A stretch of DNA of 64,000 nucleotides from JANQMY01 sp965228775 (GTDB taxonomy: Bacteria > Pseudomonadota > Alphaproteobacteria > JANQMY01), in NCBI GenBank assembly GCA_965228775.1, contig OZ245840.1, positions 2,170,001-2,234,000 on the forward strand. Direction: 5' to 3'. This document shows positions 44,911 through 53,452 of this stretch, one piece after another. Position numbers and translations under genes: made by a program. The notes beneath the pieces were generated by a model. That model saw nothing but the letters and a program-made list of their open reading frames with translations, was not told the DNA's origin and ran no database searches. The stretch's first letter is position 1. Every line of letters begins with the position of its first letter.

Positions 44911-45497
44911 GATCCTAATCCTTGCTGATCGGCGGAAGGGCTTTCCACAAAGTGCTCCCGCGCGCCGCGCAGATATTCAAACCCTGTATACGCGGTCAGC
45001 AAGGCGGCAAACCATAGAAGCGCCAGACCAATATCCGTCAGCCCCCAGAAAAGCCTGTCCCCAGCCGGCCCCAGTAACAAGATGCCGGTAGCGATCATCT
45101 GCGTGGTCGTCTTCCATTTGGCGAGTGTCGTCACAGCGACAATCACTTGTTGGCCTGAGAGAAACTCCCGCAGTCCTGAAATCAAAACTTCTCTCAGCAA
45201 GATGATGATAACGGCCACCACATGGATGCCGGTCACCGGGCCTTGCGCCACCAGCATGATCAACGCCGCCGTTATGAGCAATTTGTCGGCAATAGGATCG
45301 AGCATCTGGCCAAGCCGGGAAAGGCTGCCCATGCGCCGTGCCGCATAGCCGTCAAAGAAGTCCGTGATGGCGGCCACGGCAAACAGAAACAAAGCCATCC
45401 AGCGGCCGGCATCGCCTCCAGCAAAAAGCGCCCCTACCAGCACCGGTATAATGGCAATGCGGAACCCGGTTAGTACATTCGGCAAACTCGACTTCAT
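44907..45497 (-). CDS. pgsA: CDP-diacylglycerol-glycerol-3-phosphate 3-phosphatidyltransferase
   Basis: A 196-residue inner-membrane CDP-alcohol phosphotransferase for phosphatidylglycerol synthesis. The motif D-G-x2-A-R-x8-G-x3-D-x3-D is seen as TDFFDGYAARRMGSLSRLG followed by QMLDPIADK. The ATG at 45497 gives the family N-terminus LPNVLTGFRI; in-frame ATGs at 45527 and 45533 overlap uvrC and cannot be excluded. Confidence 0.94.
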   Translation of the reverse strand: MKSSLPNVLTGFRIAIIPVLVGALFAGGDAGRWMALFLFAVAAITDFFDGYAARRMGSLSRLGQMLDPIADKLLITAALIMLVAQGPVTGIHVVAVIIILLREVLISGLREFLSGQQVIVAVTTLAKWKTTTQMIATGILLLGPAGDRLFWGLTDIGLALLWFAALLTAYTGFEYLRGAREHFVESPSADQQGLGS

Positions 45498-45519
45498 AAC
45501 GCCGCTTTCGTTGCCCCCT

Positions 45520-47496
45520 CTATTCATCCCCATGAAAATGATCGTAAATCCGCTTCGCAAGCGAATCGCTAATGCCTTCTACATCCTGCAGATCAGAAAG
45601 TCCCGCCCGCTCTACGCCACGAGCGGAGCCAAAATGCAACAAAAGGGCTTTTTTTCGCGCGCCGCCAACGCCGGCGATCTCGTCGAGAGGCGATTTTGAC
45701 ACAGCTTTCGAGCGCCGGGCGCGGTGGCTGCCGATGGCAAAGCGGTGGGCTTCGTCCCGCAACTTCTGAAGATAGAACAAAACAGGGCTGCGCTGCTCGA
45801 TCGTGAAGGAGGCCTTTCCAGGCATGAAAAAGGTCTCCCGGCCCGCATTTCGGTCAGGGCCCTTGGCAATCGCGACCAATGCCACCGATTCAATGCCCAA
45901 TTCGGCGAAAACCTCTTCCGCCGCGGACAGTTGCCCCGCACCGCCGTCAATCAACACAAGATCAGGCCAATTCGGATTGGCATTTTGCCCATTTGTCTCC
46001 GCATCCTCGATTTCGGGTCGCTCTTCGGATTTTTCCTGGGATTTTTCCTTGCCTTGATCTTCCTTCAGCAACCTTGAAAACCGCCGCGTGAGCACCTCGC
46101 GCAACATGCCGTAATCGTCGCCGGGAGACAGCGCGTTATCTTTGATGTTGAATTTCCGGTATTGGTTTTTCTCGAAACCATTGGGCCCTCGGACAACCAT
46201 CCCCCCGACCGGATGAGACCCTTGGATATGGCTGTTGTCATAGACTTCAATGCGATTGGGCGGCGCTTCCAAGTCGAACAGGTCTGCCAGCGCATCCAGC
46301 ATCTTCCTTTCCGATGCACTTTCCGCCATGCGCCGCGCCAAGGCCGATTCCGCATTCTTGGCTGCGTGCGTTACCAGATCCTTTTTCTCACCCCTTTGCG
46401 GCACCAGAACCCGAACACGCCGGTCGGCTCGAGTGCTCAGCGCTTCCTCGAGCAGTTTCTGCTCCGGCACCCCGTGGCTCAGCAAGACGAGGCGCGGAAC
46501 CGGCTTATTGTCGTAGAACTGCGCGAGAAACGCCCCAAGCACTTCGTTTACATGCTGCACACGGTCATGCCGCGGAAAATACGCCCGGTTACCCCAGTTT
46601 TGTCCGGACCGGAAGAAGAACACCTGAATGCAGACCTGGCCACCTTCCTCATGGGCGGACACCACATCCGCCTCATCGATCGTCGATGGATTAATGTCTT
46701 GATGAAGCTGCACATGGCTCAACGCCCGAATGCGGTCGCGATACAAGGCGGCTTTCTCAAAATCCATGTCATCTGCGGCACTTGTCATCAACGCCGTGAG
46801 TTGGTCCTTCACGCGGCGGCTTTTGCCTTGAAGGAACCCTTTGGCATCGTTCAAAAGGGCGCCGTATTCATCGTTGGACACGTAATCGACGCACGGCGCG
46901 CTGCATCTTTTTATTTGATACAGAAGACAAGGCCGTGTCCGGCTGTCGAAAACGCTGTCAGAACAAGATCGCAGCAGAAAGGCCCGCTGCAAGGTGTTGA
47001 GCGTTCTATTCACCGCCCCCGCAGATGCAAATGGGCCAAAATAATCTCCGGGTTTGTTGCGGGCACCCCGGTGCTTCACGATCTGAGGGAAGGCGTGCTC
47101 GCCGGTCACCAAAATATAGGGAAAAGACTTATCGTCGCGCAGCAACACATTGTAGCGCGGCTTCAGCCGCTTGATGAGGTTCGCCTCTAGGAGCAGAGCT
47201 TCCGTTTCCGATCCAGTGGTCACCACTTCCATCGATCGCGTCAGCGAAATCATTCGAGCGATTCGGTTGGTATGGCCACTGATCTTGGTATAGGCCGCCA
47301 CGCGCTTCTTCAGATTACGCGCCTTCCCCACATACAGAACGTCCCCCTGAGCATCCAGCATGCGGTAAACCCCCGGCTTTTGGGGGAGAGTCTTGAGAAC
47401 ATTGAGGATCACATCAGGACCGCTGGGACCTTCCATCGCCACATCCTTTGCTTGCGGCACCTGCGCCCCTTGTTCTGTTTTTGTTCGATCTTCCAT
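45520..47496 (-). CDS. uvrC: Excinuclease ABC subunit C
   Basis: A 658-residue nucleotide excision repair endonuclease. N-terminal GIY-YIG nuclease (KPGVYRMLDAQGDVLYVGKA, about 40-59), UVR domain (ALYRDRIRAL area), C-terminal RNase H-like nuclease with DLVLIDGGAGQLSAA and DNSHIQG, and terminal helix-hairpin-helix pair (IAGVGGARKKALLLHFGS, VEGISDSLAKRI). A Lys/Glu-rich insertion (KEDQGKEKSQEKSEERPE) is unusual but lies in a linker. Confidence 0.96.
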   Translation of the reverse strand: MEDRTKTEQGAQVPQAKDVAMEGPSGPDVILNVLKTLPQKPGVYRMLDAQGDVLYVGKARNLKKRVAAYTKISGHTNRIARMISLTRSMEVVTTGSETEALLLEANLIKRLKPRYNVLLRDDKSFPYILVTGEHAFPQIVKHRGARNKPGDYFGPFASAGAVNRTLNTLQRAFLLRSCSDSVFDSRTRPCLLYQIKRCSAPCVDYVSNDEYGALLNDAKGFLQGKSRRVKDQLTALMTSAADDMDFEKAALYRDRIRALSHVQLHQDINPSTIDEADVVSAHEEGGQVCIQVFFFRSGQNWGNRAYFPRHDRVQHVNEVLGAFLAQFYDNKPVPRLVLLSHGVPEQKLLEEALSTRADRRVRVLVPQRGEKKDLVTHAAKNAESALARRMAESASERKMLDALADLFDLEAPPNRIEVYDNSHIQGSHPVGGMVVRGPNGFEKNQYRKFNIKDNALSPGDDYGMLREVLTRRFSRLLKEDQGKEKSQEKSEERPEIEDAETNGQNANPNWPDLVLIDGGAGQLSAAEEVFAELGIESVALVAIAKGPDRNAGRETFFMPGKASFTIEQRSPVLFYLQKLRDEAHRFAIGSHRARRSKAVSKSPLDEIAGVGGARKKALLLHFGSARGVERAGLSDLQDVEGISDSLAKRIYDHFHGDE

Positions 47497-47789
47497 CAGA
47501 CATTAAATACCTGGTCATTCACCGCAGAAAAGCAGGCTTAGACTGTGGATAACTTTGTTGAGAAAACTCAGATCTCTATTCATCAGTCACGCTGATCACT
47601 GGTTGTGAAGATTTTATGTCATTCTCGCCACTGACTAAATATTTGAATAAATTGGCAAATTTGGGGTCACATTTGCAGTACGCAGAAAGTGACAAATATG
47701 TGAACGGAGAATCAGCACCCGTCTCGAATGTGTACAACTCGTCGCTATACACCCGACACTCGACGGCAAATCGTCACATTATTGTCAGA
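47497..47789. other. AT-rich intergenic region upstream of uvrC
   Basis: About 290 bp between the folB stop and uvrC start, both on the minus strand, so it should contain the uvrC promoter. It is clearly more AT-rich than its surroundings. A single exact DnaA-box-like TGTGGATAA occurs at 47544-47552. I see no LexA-like palindrome, terminator or gene. Confidence 0.4.
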
Positions 47790-48197
47790 CTACAAATCAG
47801 AACGTGTACGTTCAATCTCCACACCAACGCCACGGGCTTCATCAATCGCCTCGAGCTTTTCAATACGTATACGTGCGGTCAGCACTCGCTGGTCTTGCAA
47901 GCACGCCTCGGCAATCAATTCCGCCAGTGTTTCCACAAGCTTCAGATGTCCCTTACTGACGATCTGCTGTATCTCACGGACAACCTTCTCGTAGTCGACC
48001 ACGTTCTGAAGGCTGTCGGAGATTGGTTGATCCGTCTCCGTCACAGCCAGATCCACATTAATCCGTATAGGTTGTGAGCGGCCATGTTCATGCCTGTACA
48101 CACCTATATGGGCCTCAAGCTCCAGGTCTCGCACGAATACGTGGCGTATGGAGTTTCTGGCATCAGCAATACGTAGCGGATAAACATTGTCATTCAT
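47790..48197 (-). CDS. folB: Dihydroneopterin aldolase
   Basis: A 135-residue FolB of the tetrahydrofolate pathway. Motifs: VRDLELEAHIGVYRHEHG near 22-39, VDYEKVVREIQQIV with the conserved Tyr and the LVETLAELIAEACL helix with the catalytic Glu region, and VEIER near the end. It follows an SDR gene on the same strand by 35 bp, likely a folate-related pair. Confidence 0.9.
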   Translation of the reverse strand: MNDNVYPLRIADARNSIRHVFVRDLELEAHIGVYRHEHGRSQPIRINVDLAVTETDQPISDSLQNVVDYEKVVREIQQIVSKGHLKLVETLAELIAEACLQDQRVLTARIRIEKLEAIDEARGVGVEIERTRSDL

Positions 48198-48232
48198 TGC
48201 ATATATTCTTTATACTGATTTATTGAGACTCA

Positions 48233-49009
48233 TCACTCCCCTGCCTGGGTGACATCGGGCGTCTCCCAAGCAAGATGTTGACCGCCATCCAAGGCAATCA
48301 TCTGACCGGTCATTGAGTTGGCCCCCAGAATGAAGCGGACACCATCTGCAATTTCGGAAAGGTCCGTCTGCCGTTGCAAGGGCACCAGGCTCGCCTGTTT
48401 CTGGAAACCTTCATCGGTTTGCCTCTTGTTCTGAAGGGTCGGTCCAGGACCGATGGCATTGACGCGGATCTTCGGAGCCAATGCTTGCGCAAGCGTCTGC
48501 GTCAAGGTCCACAGAGCAGACTTACTGACAGTGTAAGAGAGAAACTTCGGCGTCAGACGCCAAACCCTCTGGTCGATGATGTTGATCACATTGCCTGAAC
48601 AGTCTTCCGGCAGCTGCGCCGCAAACCCTTGAACAAGAACCGTCGGTGCACGGAGGTTTACTTCCAAATGCAAGTCCCAGCTGTCCCGGGACATTGTCTT
48701 TATGTCATCCGTTTCAAACGCCGAGGCGTTGTTGATAAGGCAATCTATAGGGCCGGCCACAGCATTCGCCTTGGCAATGAGTTGTGTTGTTTCCGCTTCA
48801 TGCCGAAGATTTCCGCCGATGCAGAACGCGATGGGATCTTTGCCAGGGGATTTGTCGTTCAGGTCACGCACCAATTTCTCGGCTTGGTCAGCGCTCGTGT
48901 TGTAATGAATGACAATTTTCCAGCCATGTTCAGCCAGATCAGCGGCGATTGCTTTACCGATCCGCTGACTTGCACCTGTAATCAAAACGGTTTTTGGCTG
49001 AGCGTTCAA
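48233..49009 (-). CDS. SDR oxidoreductase, probable pteridine reductase (FolM-like)
   Basis: A 258-residue SDR. The NADP motif TGASQRIG (11-18) with Arg before IG is characteristic of pteridine reductases/FolM, as are NASAFETDD and the active-site YTVSKSALWTLTQTLA. Located directly upstream of folB, which supports a role in reducing dihydropterins or dihydrofolate. The best start is TTG at 49009, with GTGAGG 5 bp before it. Pteridine specificity is inferred from the motif and neighbour. Confidence 0.78.
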   Translation of the reverse strand: MNAQPKTVLITGASQRIGKAIAADLAEHGWKIVIHYNTSADQAEKLVRDLNDKSPGKDPIAFCIGGNLRHEAETTQLIAKANAVAGPIDCLINNASAFETDDIKTMSRDSWDLHLEVNLRAPTVLVQGFAAQLPEDCSGNVINIIDQRVWRLTPKFLSYTVSKSALWTLTQTLAQALAPKIRVNAIGPGPTLQNKRQTDEGFQKQASLVPLQRQTDLSEIADGVRFILGANSMTGQMIALDGGQHLAWETPDVTQAGE

Positions 49010-49058
49010 AAAAACCTCACGGGAATAATTGGGCGGCGCTAGTGGCGGTCAAAAGCCA

Positions 49059-50021
49059 TCAAGCGCCGAACAGGCCTGCATTGCTTGCCAGCGCATAAAT
49101 ATAGAGGAGATAGGCCAGTGTGAAGCCTGCTCCTGAGACGCGTCCAATTTTGGCACCGGTCAAAACGAACGGCAGCAGAAGCGCTGATGCCCCCAACATC
49201 ACCCAAAGGTCGAACTTCAGGAAACCTTCCGGTACGGGAATGTCTGCGACCATCGCCGTTACGCCCATCACCGCCAATATATTGAAGATATTGGATCCGA
49301 TGACATTGCCAACCGCCAAGCCTTCTTGCCGGCGAATCGCCGCCATCACCGTGGTCGCCAATTCCGGTAGCGACGTGCCGAAAGCCACGATGGTCAAACC
49401 AATAACGGCATCCGGCACCTGCCACGCCCGCGCGATTGCGTCAGCCGCATCAACCGTAATGTGCGCGCCCACGGGCAAGCCAATAAGGCCGATAATGATA
49501 AAGGCGGCGATCTTCCAGCTTTCCTGAGGAACGCCTTCGATTTCCTCAAGATCCGCAAGTTGCTCAACGGCTCCGTTTCCGGCCCGCGCGCGCACCCAGG
49601 CATAGACCAGAAAGAGAATGACGAGAAAGAACAGGACAAAGCCCATCCAAAAGGTCAGCACACCCTGGAAGGACATATAGATGAACAGCAAGCTGACCAG
49701 CAGCATGAAAAGCGTGTTGCGCCGGATGGCAGGCTGGTTGCAGCAGATCGGATAAATCATCGCCGGGATGCCAAGCACCAGCAACACATTGGCAATGTTG
49801 CTCCCGACCGCGTTTCCAAGGGCGATTTCCGGAAGGTTCGCCAATGCCGATTGTATGCCGATCAAAAGTTCGGGCGCCGACGTCCCGAAGGCAACAATGG
49901 TTAATCCAATCAGCAATGGCGGAACAGACAGGTCATTAGCGAACGCGACGGCCCCTCGCACCAGCAAATCGCCGGTAAAAAGCAAAAGGAAAAGTCCGCC
50001 GATGAGCGCTAAATATTCCAT
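49059..50021 (-). CDS. Calcium/sodium antiporter (CaCA family, YrbG-like)
   Basis: A 320-residue membrane protein with about ten helices and the two alpha repeats of the cation/Ca2+ exchanger family: GLTIVAFGTSAPELLIG with GNAVGSNIANVLLVLG, and GLTIVAFGTSLPELATT with GNVIGSNIFNILAVMG. The repeats are in inverted topology. It exchanges Ca2+ (or other cations) for Na+ or H+. Confidence 0.94.
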   Translation of the reverse strand: MEYLALIGGLFLLLFTGDLLVRGAVAFANDLSVPPLLIGLTIVAFGTSAPELLIGIQSALANLPEIALGNAVGSNIANVLLVLGIPAMIYPICCNQPAIRRNTLFMLLVSLLFIYMSFQGVLTFWMGFVLFFLVILFLVYAWVRARAGNGAVEQLADLEEIEGVPQESWKIAAFIIIGLIGLPVGAHITVDAADAIARAWQVPDAVIGLTIVAFGTSLPELATTVMAAIRRQEGLAVGNVIGSNIFNILAVMGVTAMVADIPVPEGFLKFDLWVMLGASALLLPFVLTGAKIGRVSGAGFTLAYLLYIYALASNAGLFGA

Positions 50022-50250
50022 CCAATACTGTTCCGGAAATCCTTAAGACAAATCGGTGTCTGACCAAACATGCCGAAAGCCCCCTGTTTTCGGCATATTT
50101 TCGAGCGAGCGACGCTTGGGCGTCTTGAAAGTGCACCCTTATATAGCGTTACAGCGGCGCGATAAAAGGCTCAATTACCCGCAAATTGCCGTTACGGACC
50201 TGCAGCGGCGATTTTTGGGGGCACCCAATCCAATCGAATGGGGCTGTTTT

Positions 50251-50598
50251 CTAAGGACGCGCCGTTGGCTCAACTTGATTTGAAATCCAGGCATCATAGT
50301 CCTGATCGACCCCGCCTGTGGGAATCACAAGGATCGCGGGCGTATCATACGGATGCAGATCCTTGAGACGGCGCATGAGATCGCTGGCCACTTGCTCACG
50401 TGTTTTTAAGAAAGCCGCACATTCTTGCTCTGTTTCCAGGACACCTTGCCACTCATAAATCGCCGTCATCGCCGGAAAGATGTTGGCGCAAGCCGCGAGC
50501 CTCTCGGAAACGAGCGTATTGCAGATTTCTTGCGCGACGGTCATGTCGGGAAACGTTGTGTAGACGATAAAAGCAGGCGATGGTGACGTTTCGCTCAT
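50251..50598 (-). CDS. cutA: Divalent cation tolerance protein CutA
   Basis: A 115-residue trimeric CutA1. The conserved pieces LVSERLAACANIFP, YEWQGVLETEQECAAFLKT and LHPYDTPAILVIP are all present. Family members bind copper; the role in metal tolerance is uncertain. Confidence 0.93.
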   Translation of the reverse strand: MSETSPSPAFIVYTTFPDMTVAQEICNTLVSERLAACANIFPAMTAIYEWQGVLETEQECAAFLKTREQVASDLMRRLKDLHPYDTPAILVIPTGGVDQDYDAWISNQVEPTARP

Positions 50599-50680
50599 AT
50601 CTGGTCCTTCGCGTTCCCGGCGGCTGGTCTTAGCCTACCATATGCAGAGCCCAAGAACGCGATCGAAGGCTTAGGTCGTG

Positions 50681-51277
50681 TCACTCATTATTGGCATCGA
50701 CGATGGCACCAAAGAAACGCCAATCTTTGGCAAGCCTTGATGCTGCATCATAGAATGCCAATTCCAATGCCGATTTCGCGTTCGCCGCATTCGTTAAGCG
50801 CACGGGCCGATTGGCACCGCCGGCATAATATTCTGAGAAGACCGTTTCACCGGAAGGTGCTTTTACAAAAACCCGAAAGCCGACCTGTGAAATCGCCGTG
50901 CTTTGGTCCGCACCGCGCTGGAAGTTATTGTAGAAACGCTCCACATGAATGACGACCTGCGCGCCACCCTGTTCCATCTGAAATCCACGCTCCTCAATTT
51001 CCGCCGAAATCGCGGACTCAACGAACACGTAAACGGGAGTGTCGTTTTCGATGGCATGGGTTTCAAATCCCACCTGATTGACGCCTGCGGATACTTTTGT
51101 TCCAACAGCACTCCGCATGTCTTCGGCGTCGACCATCACCTTCATGGCGTTTGGTTCCAACCCTCGCTCATGGGCAAACGGAACATACTCCAACGAGATG
51201 CGCTCAGCTTCCCCGGCACATCCTCCGAGCCCAGCTGCTATGACCAGCATAGAAATGATGAAACGTTTAGGTTCCAC
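50681..51277 (-). CDS. Putative outer-membrane lipoprotein (YajG-like)
   Basis: A 198-residue lipoprotein: signal peptide with lipobox LGGC (Cys20), then a beta-rich domain with DxxDxR-type GTKVSAGVNQVG and a C-terminal YYAGGANRP segment and helix (ALELAFYDAASRLAKD). The pattern resembles YajG-family lipoproteins. The start is GTG at 51277, 4-5 bp after GCGGGGG. Function unknown; processing would involve the lgt at 35.6 kb. Confidence 0.7.
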   Translation of the reverse strand: MEPKRFIISMLVIAAGLGGCAGEAERISLEYVPFAHERGLEPNAMKVMVDAEDMRSAVGTKVSAGVNQVGFETHAIENDTPVYVFVESAISAEIEERGFQMEQGGAQVVIHVERFYNNFQRGADQSTAISQVGFRVFVKAPSGETVFSEYYAGGANRPVRLTNAANAKSALELAFYDAASRLAKDWRFFGAIVDANNE

Positions 51278-51474
51278 TTTGCCCCCGCTCGGCTAGACGT
51301 TCGAAAGTTGATCATCAATTTCTACTTGCCATGCGCACTATCGCCGTCCCGCCTTACTACGCCGTTAAGTGACGAAACACAGTCCAGGAATGGGTTGATT
51401 GGCCGTCGAAATTGATCCTAACTTAATAGGAAGGGGTCCATACCTGCGTTTACTGCTGCTTTGGGGGGCAAGGC

Positions 51475-51852
51475 ATGCACAAATCCGTGCGCAGCTTCAT
51501 CATATTGCTATCAATTTGGATGGCGTCATGTACGCCCATGCCTTCAGACACGGCAATTCCTGATCGGTTCTTAACCTGTGGCGCGATCGGAAACAAAAAC
51601 CTTCAACTCTTCGAAGTGTGCGGCCAGGTTACGCCCGAAAACGCCTCCCGTAGAGAAATCTCAACATCAGAATGCGGCGTTATCAAACTGACCGCAGCCG
51701 AACGTTCCTATTTATGCCGCCATTCACAAACTCTTTACGGCAACTTACCTGGCCTCGACCGCGCAGATTCTGAAACGTTTAAATCAACCAACACGCCCGC
51801 TCTCACTTATGAAGAGGAAGAGCTTAAAAACGAGGCGCCATCTAGCCGATAG
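51475..51852 (+). CDS. Putative small lipoprotein
   Basis: A 125-residue protein with a signal peptide and lipobox WMASC (Cys19). The mature part has five cysteines within 60 residues (including LTCGAIG, FEVCGQV, TSECGVI, SYLCRH), suggesting disulphide bonds. No family recognised. ATG at 51475 after GGGGGGCAAGG. Its 3' end overlaps the convergent GNAT gene by 46 bp. Confidence 0.6.
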   Translation: MHKSVRSFIILLSIWMASCTPMPSDTAIPDRFLTCGAIGNKNLQLFEVCGQVTPENASRREISTSECGVIKLTAAERSYLCRHSQTLYGNLPGLDRADSETFKSTNTPALTYEEEELKNEAPSSR

Positions 51853-52358
51853 AAGGCATGCGGCAGACCGCCATACGCATCATCCTTCTCATGGACAAAC
51901 CCAAGCTTTTCTAAAACGCGCTTCGAAGCCGTGTTTTCGACAAGGGCAAACGAGACCAGTTCCCTCAACGACAGCTGATCGAAAGCCTGCTGCACAGTGA
52001 CCCGTGCAACCTCCGTGCAAACACCAAGCCCCCAAAATGCCGGATGGATTGCATAAAGCAATTCAACGCCCGGCCAACCATCCGCAATCGTATGGCGCAA
52101 CCCCGCATACCCCACAAAAGACCGGTCTTCCCTAGAAAAGAAAACGTAAGGCCCAAAACCATGAGCATCCCAGTGAGATCGGAGGCGCTCCAGGACAGTT
52201 TTAACCGCCTGATCAGACAGGGGGGCGGCCGGACCTGCCAGCATGGATATCACTTCCGGAGTGCCATAAAGCGCTGCCAGCTGCGCCATATGTTCCGTAG
52301 ACAGACTCTCTCCATCAAAGCGTTTACTTGAGATCTGTACCGTCGACCTTTGAGGCAT
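51807..52358 (-). CDS. GNAT-family N-acetyltransferase (RimJ/RimL type)
   Basis: A 183-residue acetyltransferase. Family marks are VELLYAIHPAFWGLGVCTEV (acetyl-CoA loop, with the usual QxxGxG weakened to WGLGVCT), then the RimJ/L closing VENTASKRVLEKLGFVHEKD. Substrate unknown. The final serine run is unusual. Confidence 0.83.
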   Translation of the reverse strand: MPQRSTVQISSKRFDGESLSTEHMAQLAALYGTPEVISMLAGPAAPLSDQAVKTVLERLRSHWDAHGFGPYVFFSREDRSFVGYAGLRHTIADGWPGVELLYAIHPAFWGLGVCTEVARVTVQQAFDQLSLRELVSFALVENTASKRVLEKLGFVHEKDDAYGGLPHAFYRLDGASFLSSSSS

Positions 52359-52776
52359 TGAAGCAATCCTATTGATTTGACCCTACGGCAACTTCGGATG
52401 AGGCCTAGTCGCCTGAACGCCAGCATCCGTATTGGAGTTTCACCGTATGGCTAGCTTGGGTGAACCTCATTTCCCGTTTTCCTTCGTAGACGGAGTGTTT
52501 GCTCACGGACATAAGGGTTGACAATTTATCAGTTTACTATTTCAGCGGGTGTACGCAAAAATACTCTCGTTATAATAATTGCAAACATGTAACAGTCGCA
52601 GAAAAGACAAATATTGTGACGAATAACACAGGCAAAACTCGAAAGAATTCTTTCGCGCAAGCTGAACGGTGTTATAACTATCATGGGTTTGGGAGCGACC
52701 TGACAATTGAAGAGAACGACACCATCTGGAGTCTGACGATTTCGGCAGATACAGACGGGGGAGGTAGAATAATCAG
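52359..52776. other. AT-rich intergenic region upstream of the XRE regulator
   Basis: About 420 bp, AT-rich, between the GNAT and XRE genes. It contains TTGACA at 52518-52523, a perfect TATAAT at 52571-52576 (no good -35 at 17 bp), and a 16-bp palindrome at 52640-52655 (separate entry). A TTG-initiated frame through this stretch is not convincing. Interpreted as the control region of the XRE gene. Confidence 0.5.
52640..52655. promoter_or_regulatory. 16-bp perfect palindrome, candidate operator
   Basis: CGAAAGAATTCTTTCG is fully self-complementary. It lies 122 bp upstream of the XRE regulator's ATG and downstream of the TATAAT at 52571, in a place suited to repression. Binding by the XRE protein is inferred from position only. 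Confidence 0.4.
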
Positions 52777-53214
52777 ATGACTGGACAACCGCATCCGATC
52801 GATATTCACGTGGGAAGCCGGGTACGCATGCGGCGTGTTTTGCTTGGCATGAGCCAGGAGGAATTAGGGCGCAACCTCGGATTGACTTTCCAACAGGTCC
52901 AAAAATACGAAAAAGGCACAAACCGTGTCTCTGCAAGCCGACTTGCCCAAATCGCCGAAATCCTTGGGGTGACCCCCATGTTCTTTTTCGACGCGCTTCC
53001 GGAAGGGGCGACTGGTACGAAAAAGAATGGTGCCGCCGCCAGCAACAAAGCGCCCATCGAATCCATCCTCCAATCTCCGGATGGATTGCAGCTGAATCGG
53101 GCCTTTGCGCGCATTGAGGACCCGAAAGTAAGGCGCACGCTTGTCGACTTGGTCCGAGCTGTGGCGGATTCAAAGGACGTTCCGGTCGTGGCCGCCACGC
53201 CACCCAATACATAA
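52777..53214 (+). CDS. XRE-family transcriptional regulator
   Basis: A 145-residue protein with an N-terminal lambda-repressor-like HTH (about 11-67: RVRMRRVLLGMSQEELG, LTFQQVQKYEKGTNRVSASR, LAQIAEILGV) and a C-terminal region (about 85-130) with AFARIEDPKVRRTLVDLVRAV, as in many alphaproteobacterial XRE regulators. ATG at 52777 after GGGGGAGG. It is upstream of btaA by 238 bp with a separate promoter candidate between. Confidence 0.88.
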   Translation: MTGQPHPIDIHVGSRVRMRRVLLGMSQEELGRNLGLTFQQVQKYEKGTNRVSASRLAQIAEILGVTPMFFFDALPEGATGTKKNGAAASNKAPIESILQSPDGLQLNRAFARIEDPKVRRTLVDLVRAVADSKDVPVVAATPPNT

Positions 53215-53292
53215 CGGTCTCGAGCACCGCCTTTTCTCCACAGCCACAATTGCGTGCATCGCAACCGCATTTTCTGGTGTTGCTGACCAAAC

Positions 53293-53301
53293 TGCTATAA
53301 T
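53293..53301 (+). promoter_or_regulatory. Extended -10 promoter of btaAB (candidate)
   Basis: TGCTATAAT combines an exact TATAAT (53296-53301) with the TGn extension. No good -35 lies 17 bp upstream, as expected for an extended -10 promoter. A 6-bp-stem hairpin (CTGGCG / CGCCAG, 53310-53330) falls in the predicted leader. About 150 nt separate it from the btaA start. Confidence 0.45.
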
Positions 53302-53452
53302 CAGAGGGTCTGGCGGATTTATCTCGCCAGGAATACTGTGGTATTAGCGGGGTTAACTCTGTGCGCGGCGCGGTCATCCGATGTAAGATGCACGTCCGAA
53401 CGCAAACCATCGCACAAAGAACGGCGCGGGCTTTCCAAGGAAAAAACAGCAA

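Noticed and set aside
46162..47190. 342-residue plus-strand frame opposite uvrC
   Set aside because: Shadow of uvrC.
47544..47552. Exact DnaA-box-like TGTGGATAA upstream of uvrC
   Set aside because: Only one copy was seen and no origin-associated genes are near, so a replication origin is not supported.
52499..52780. 93-residue frame ending in an ATGA overlap with the XRE gene
   Set aside because: It can start only at TTG, has no internal ATG, covers the TATAAT and palindrome, and lacks coding composition.
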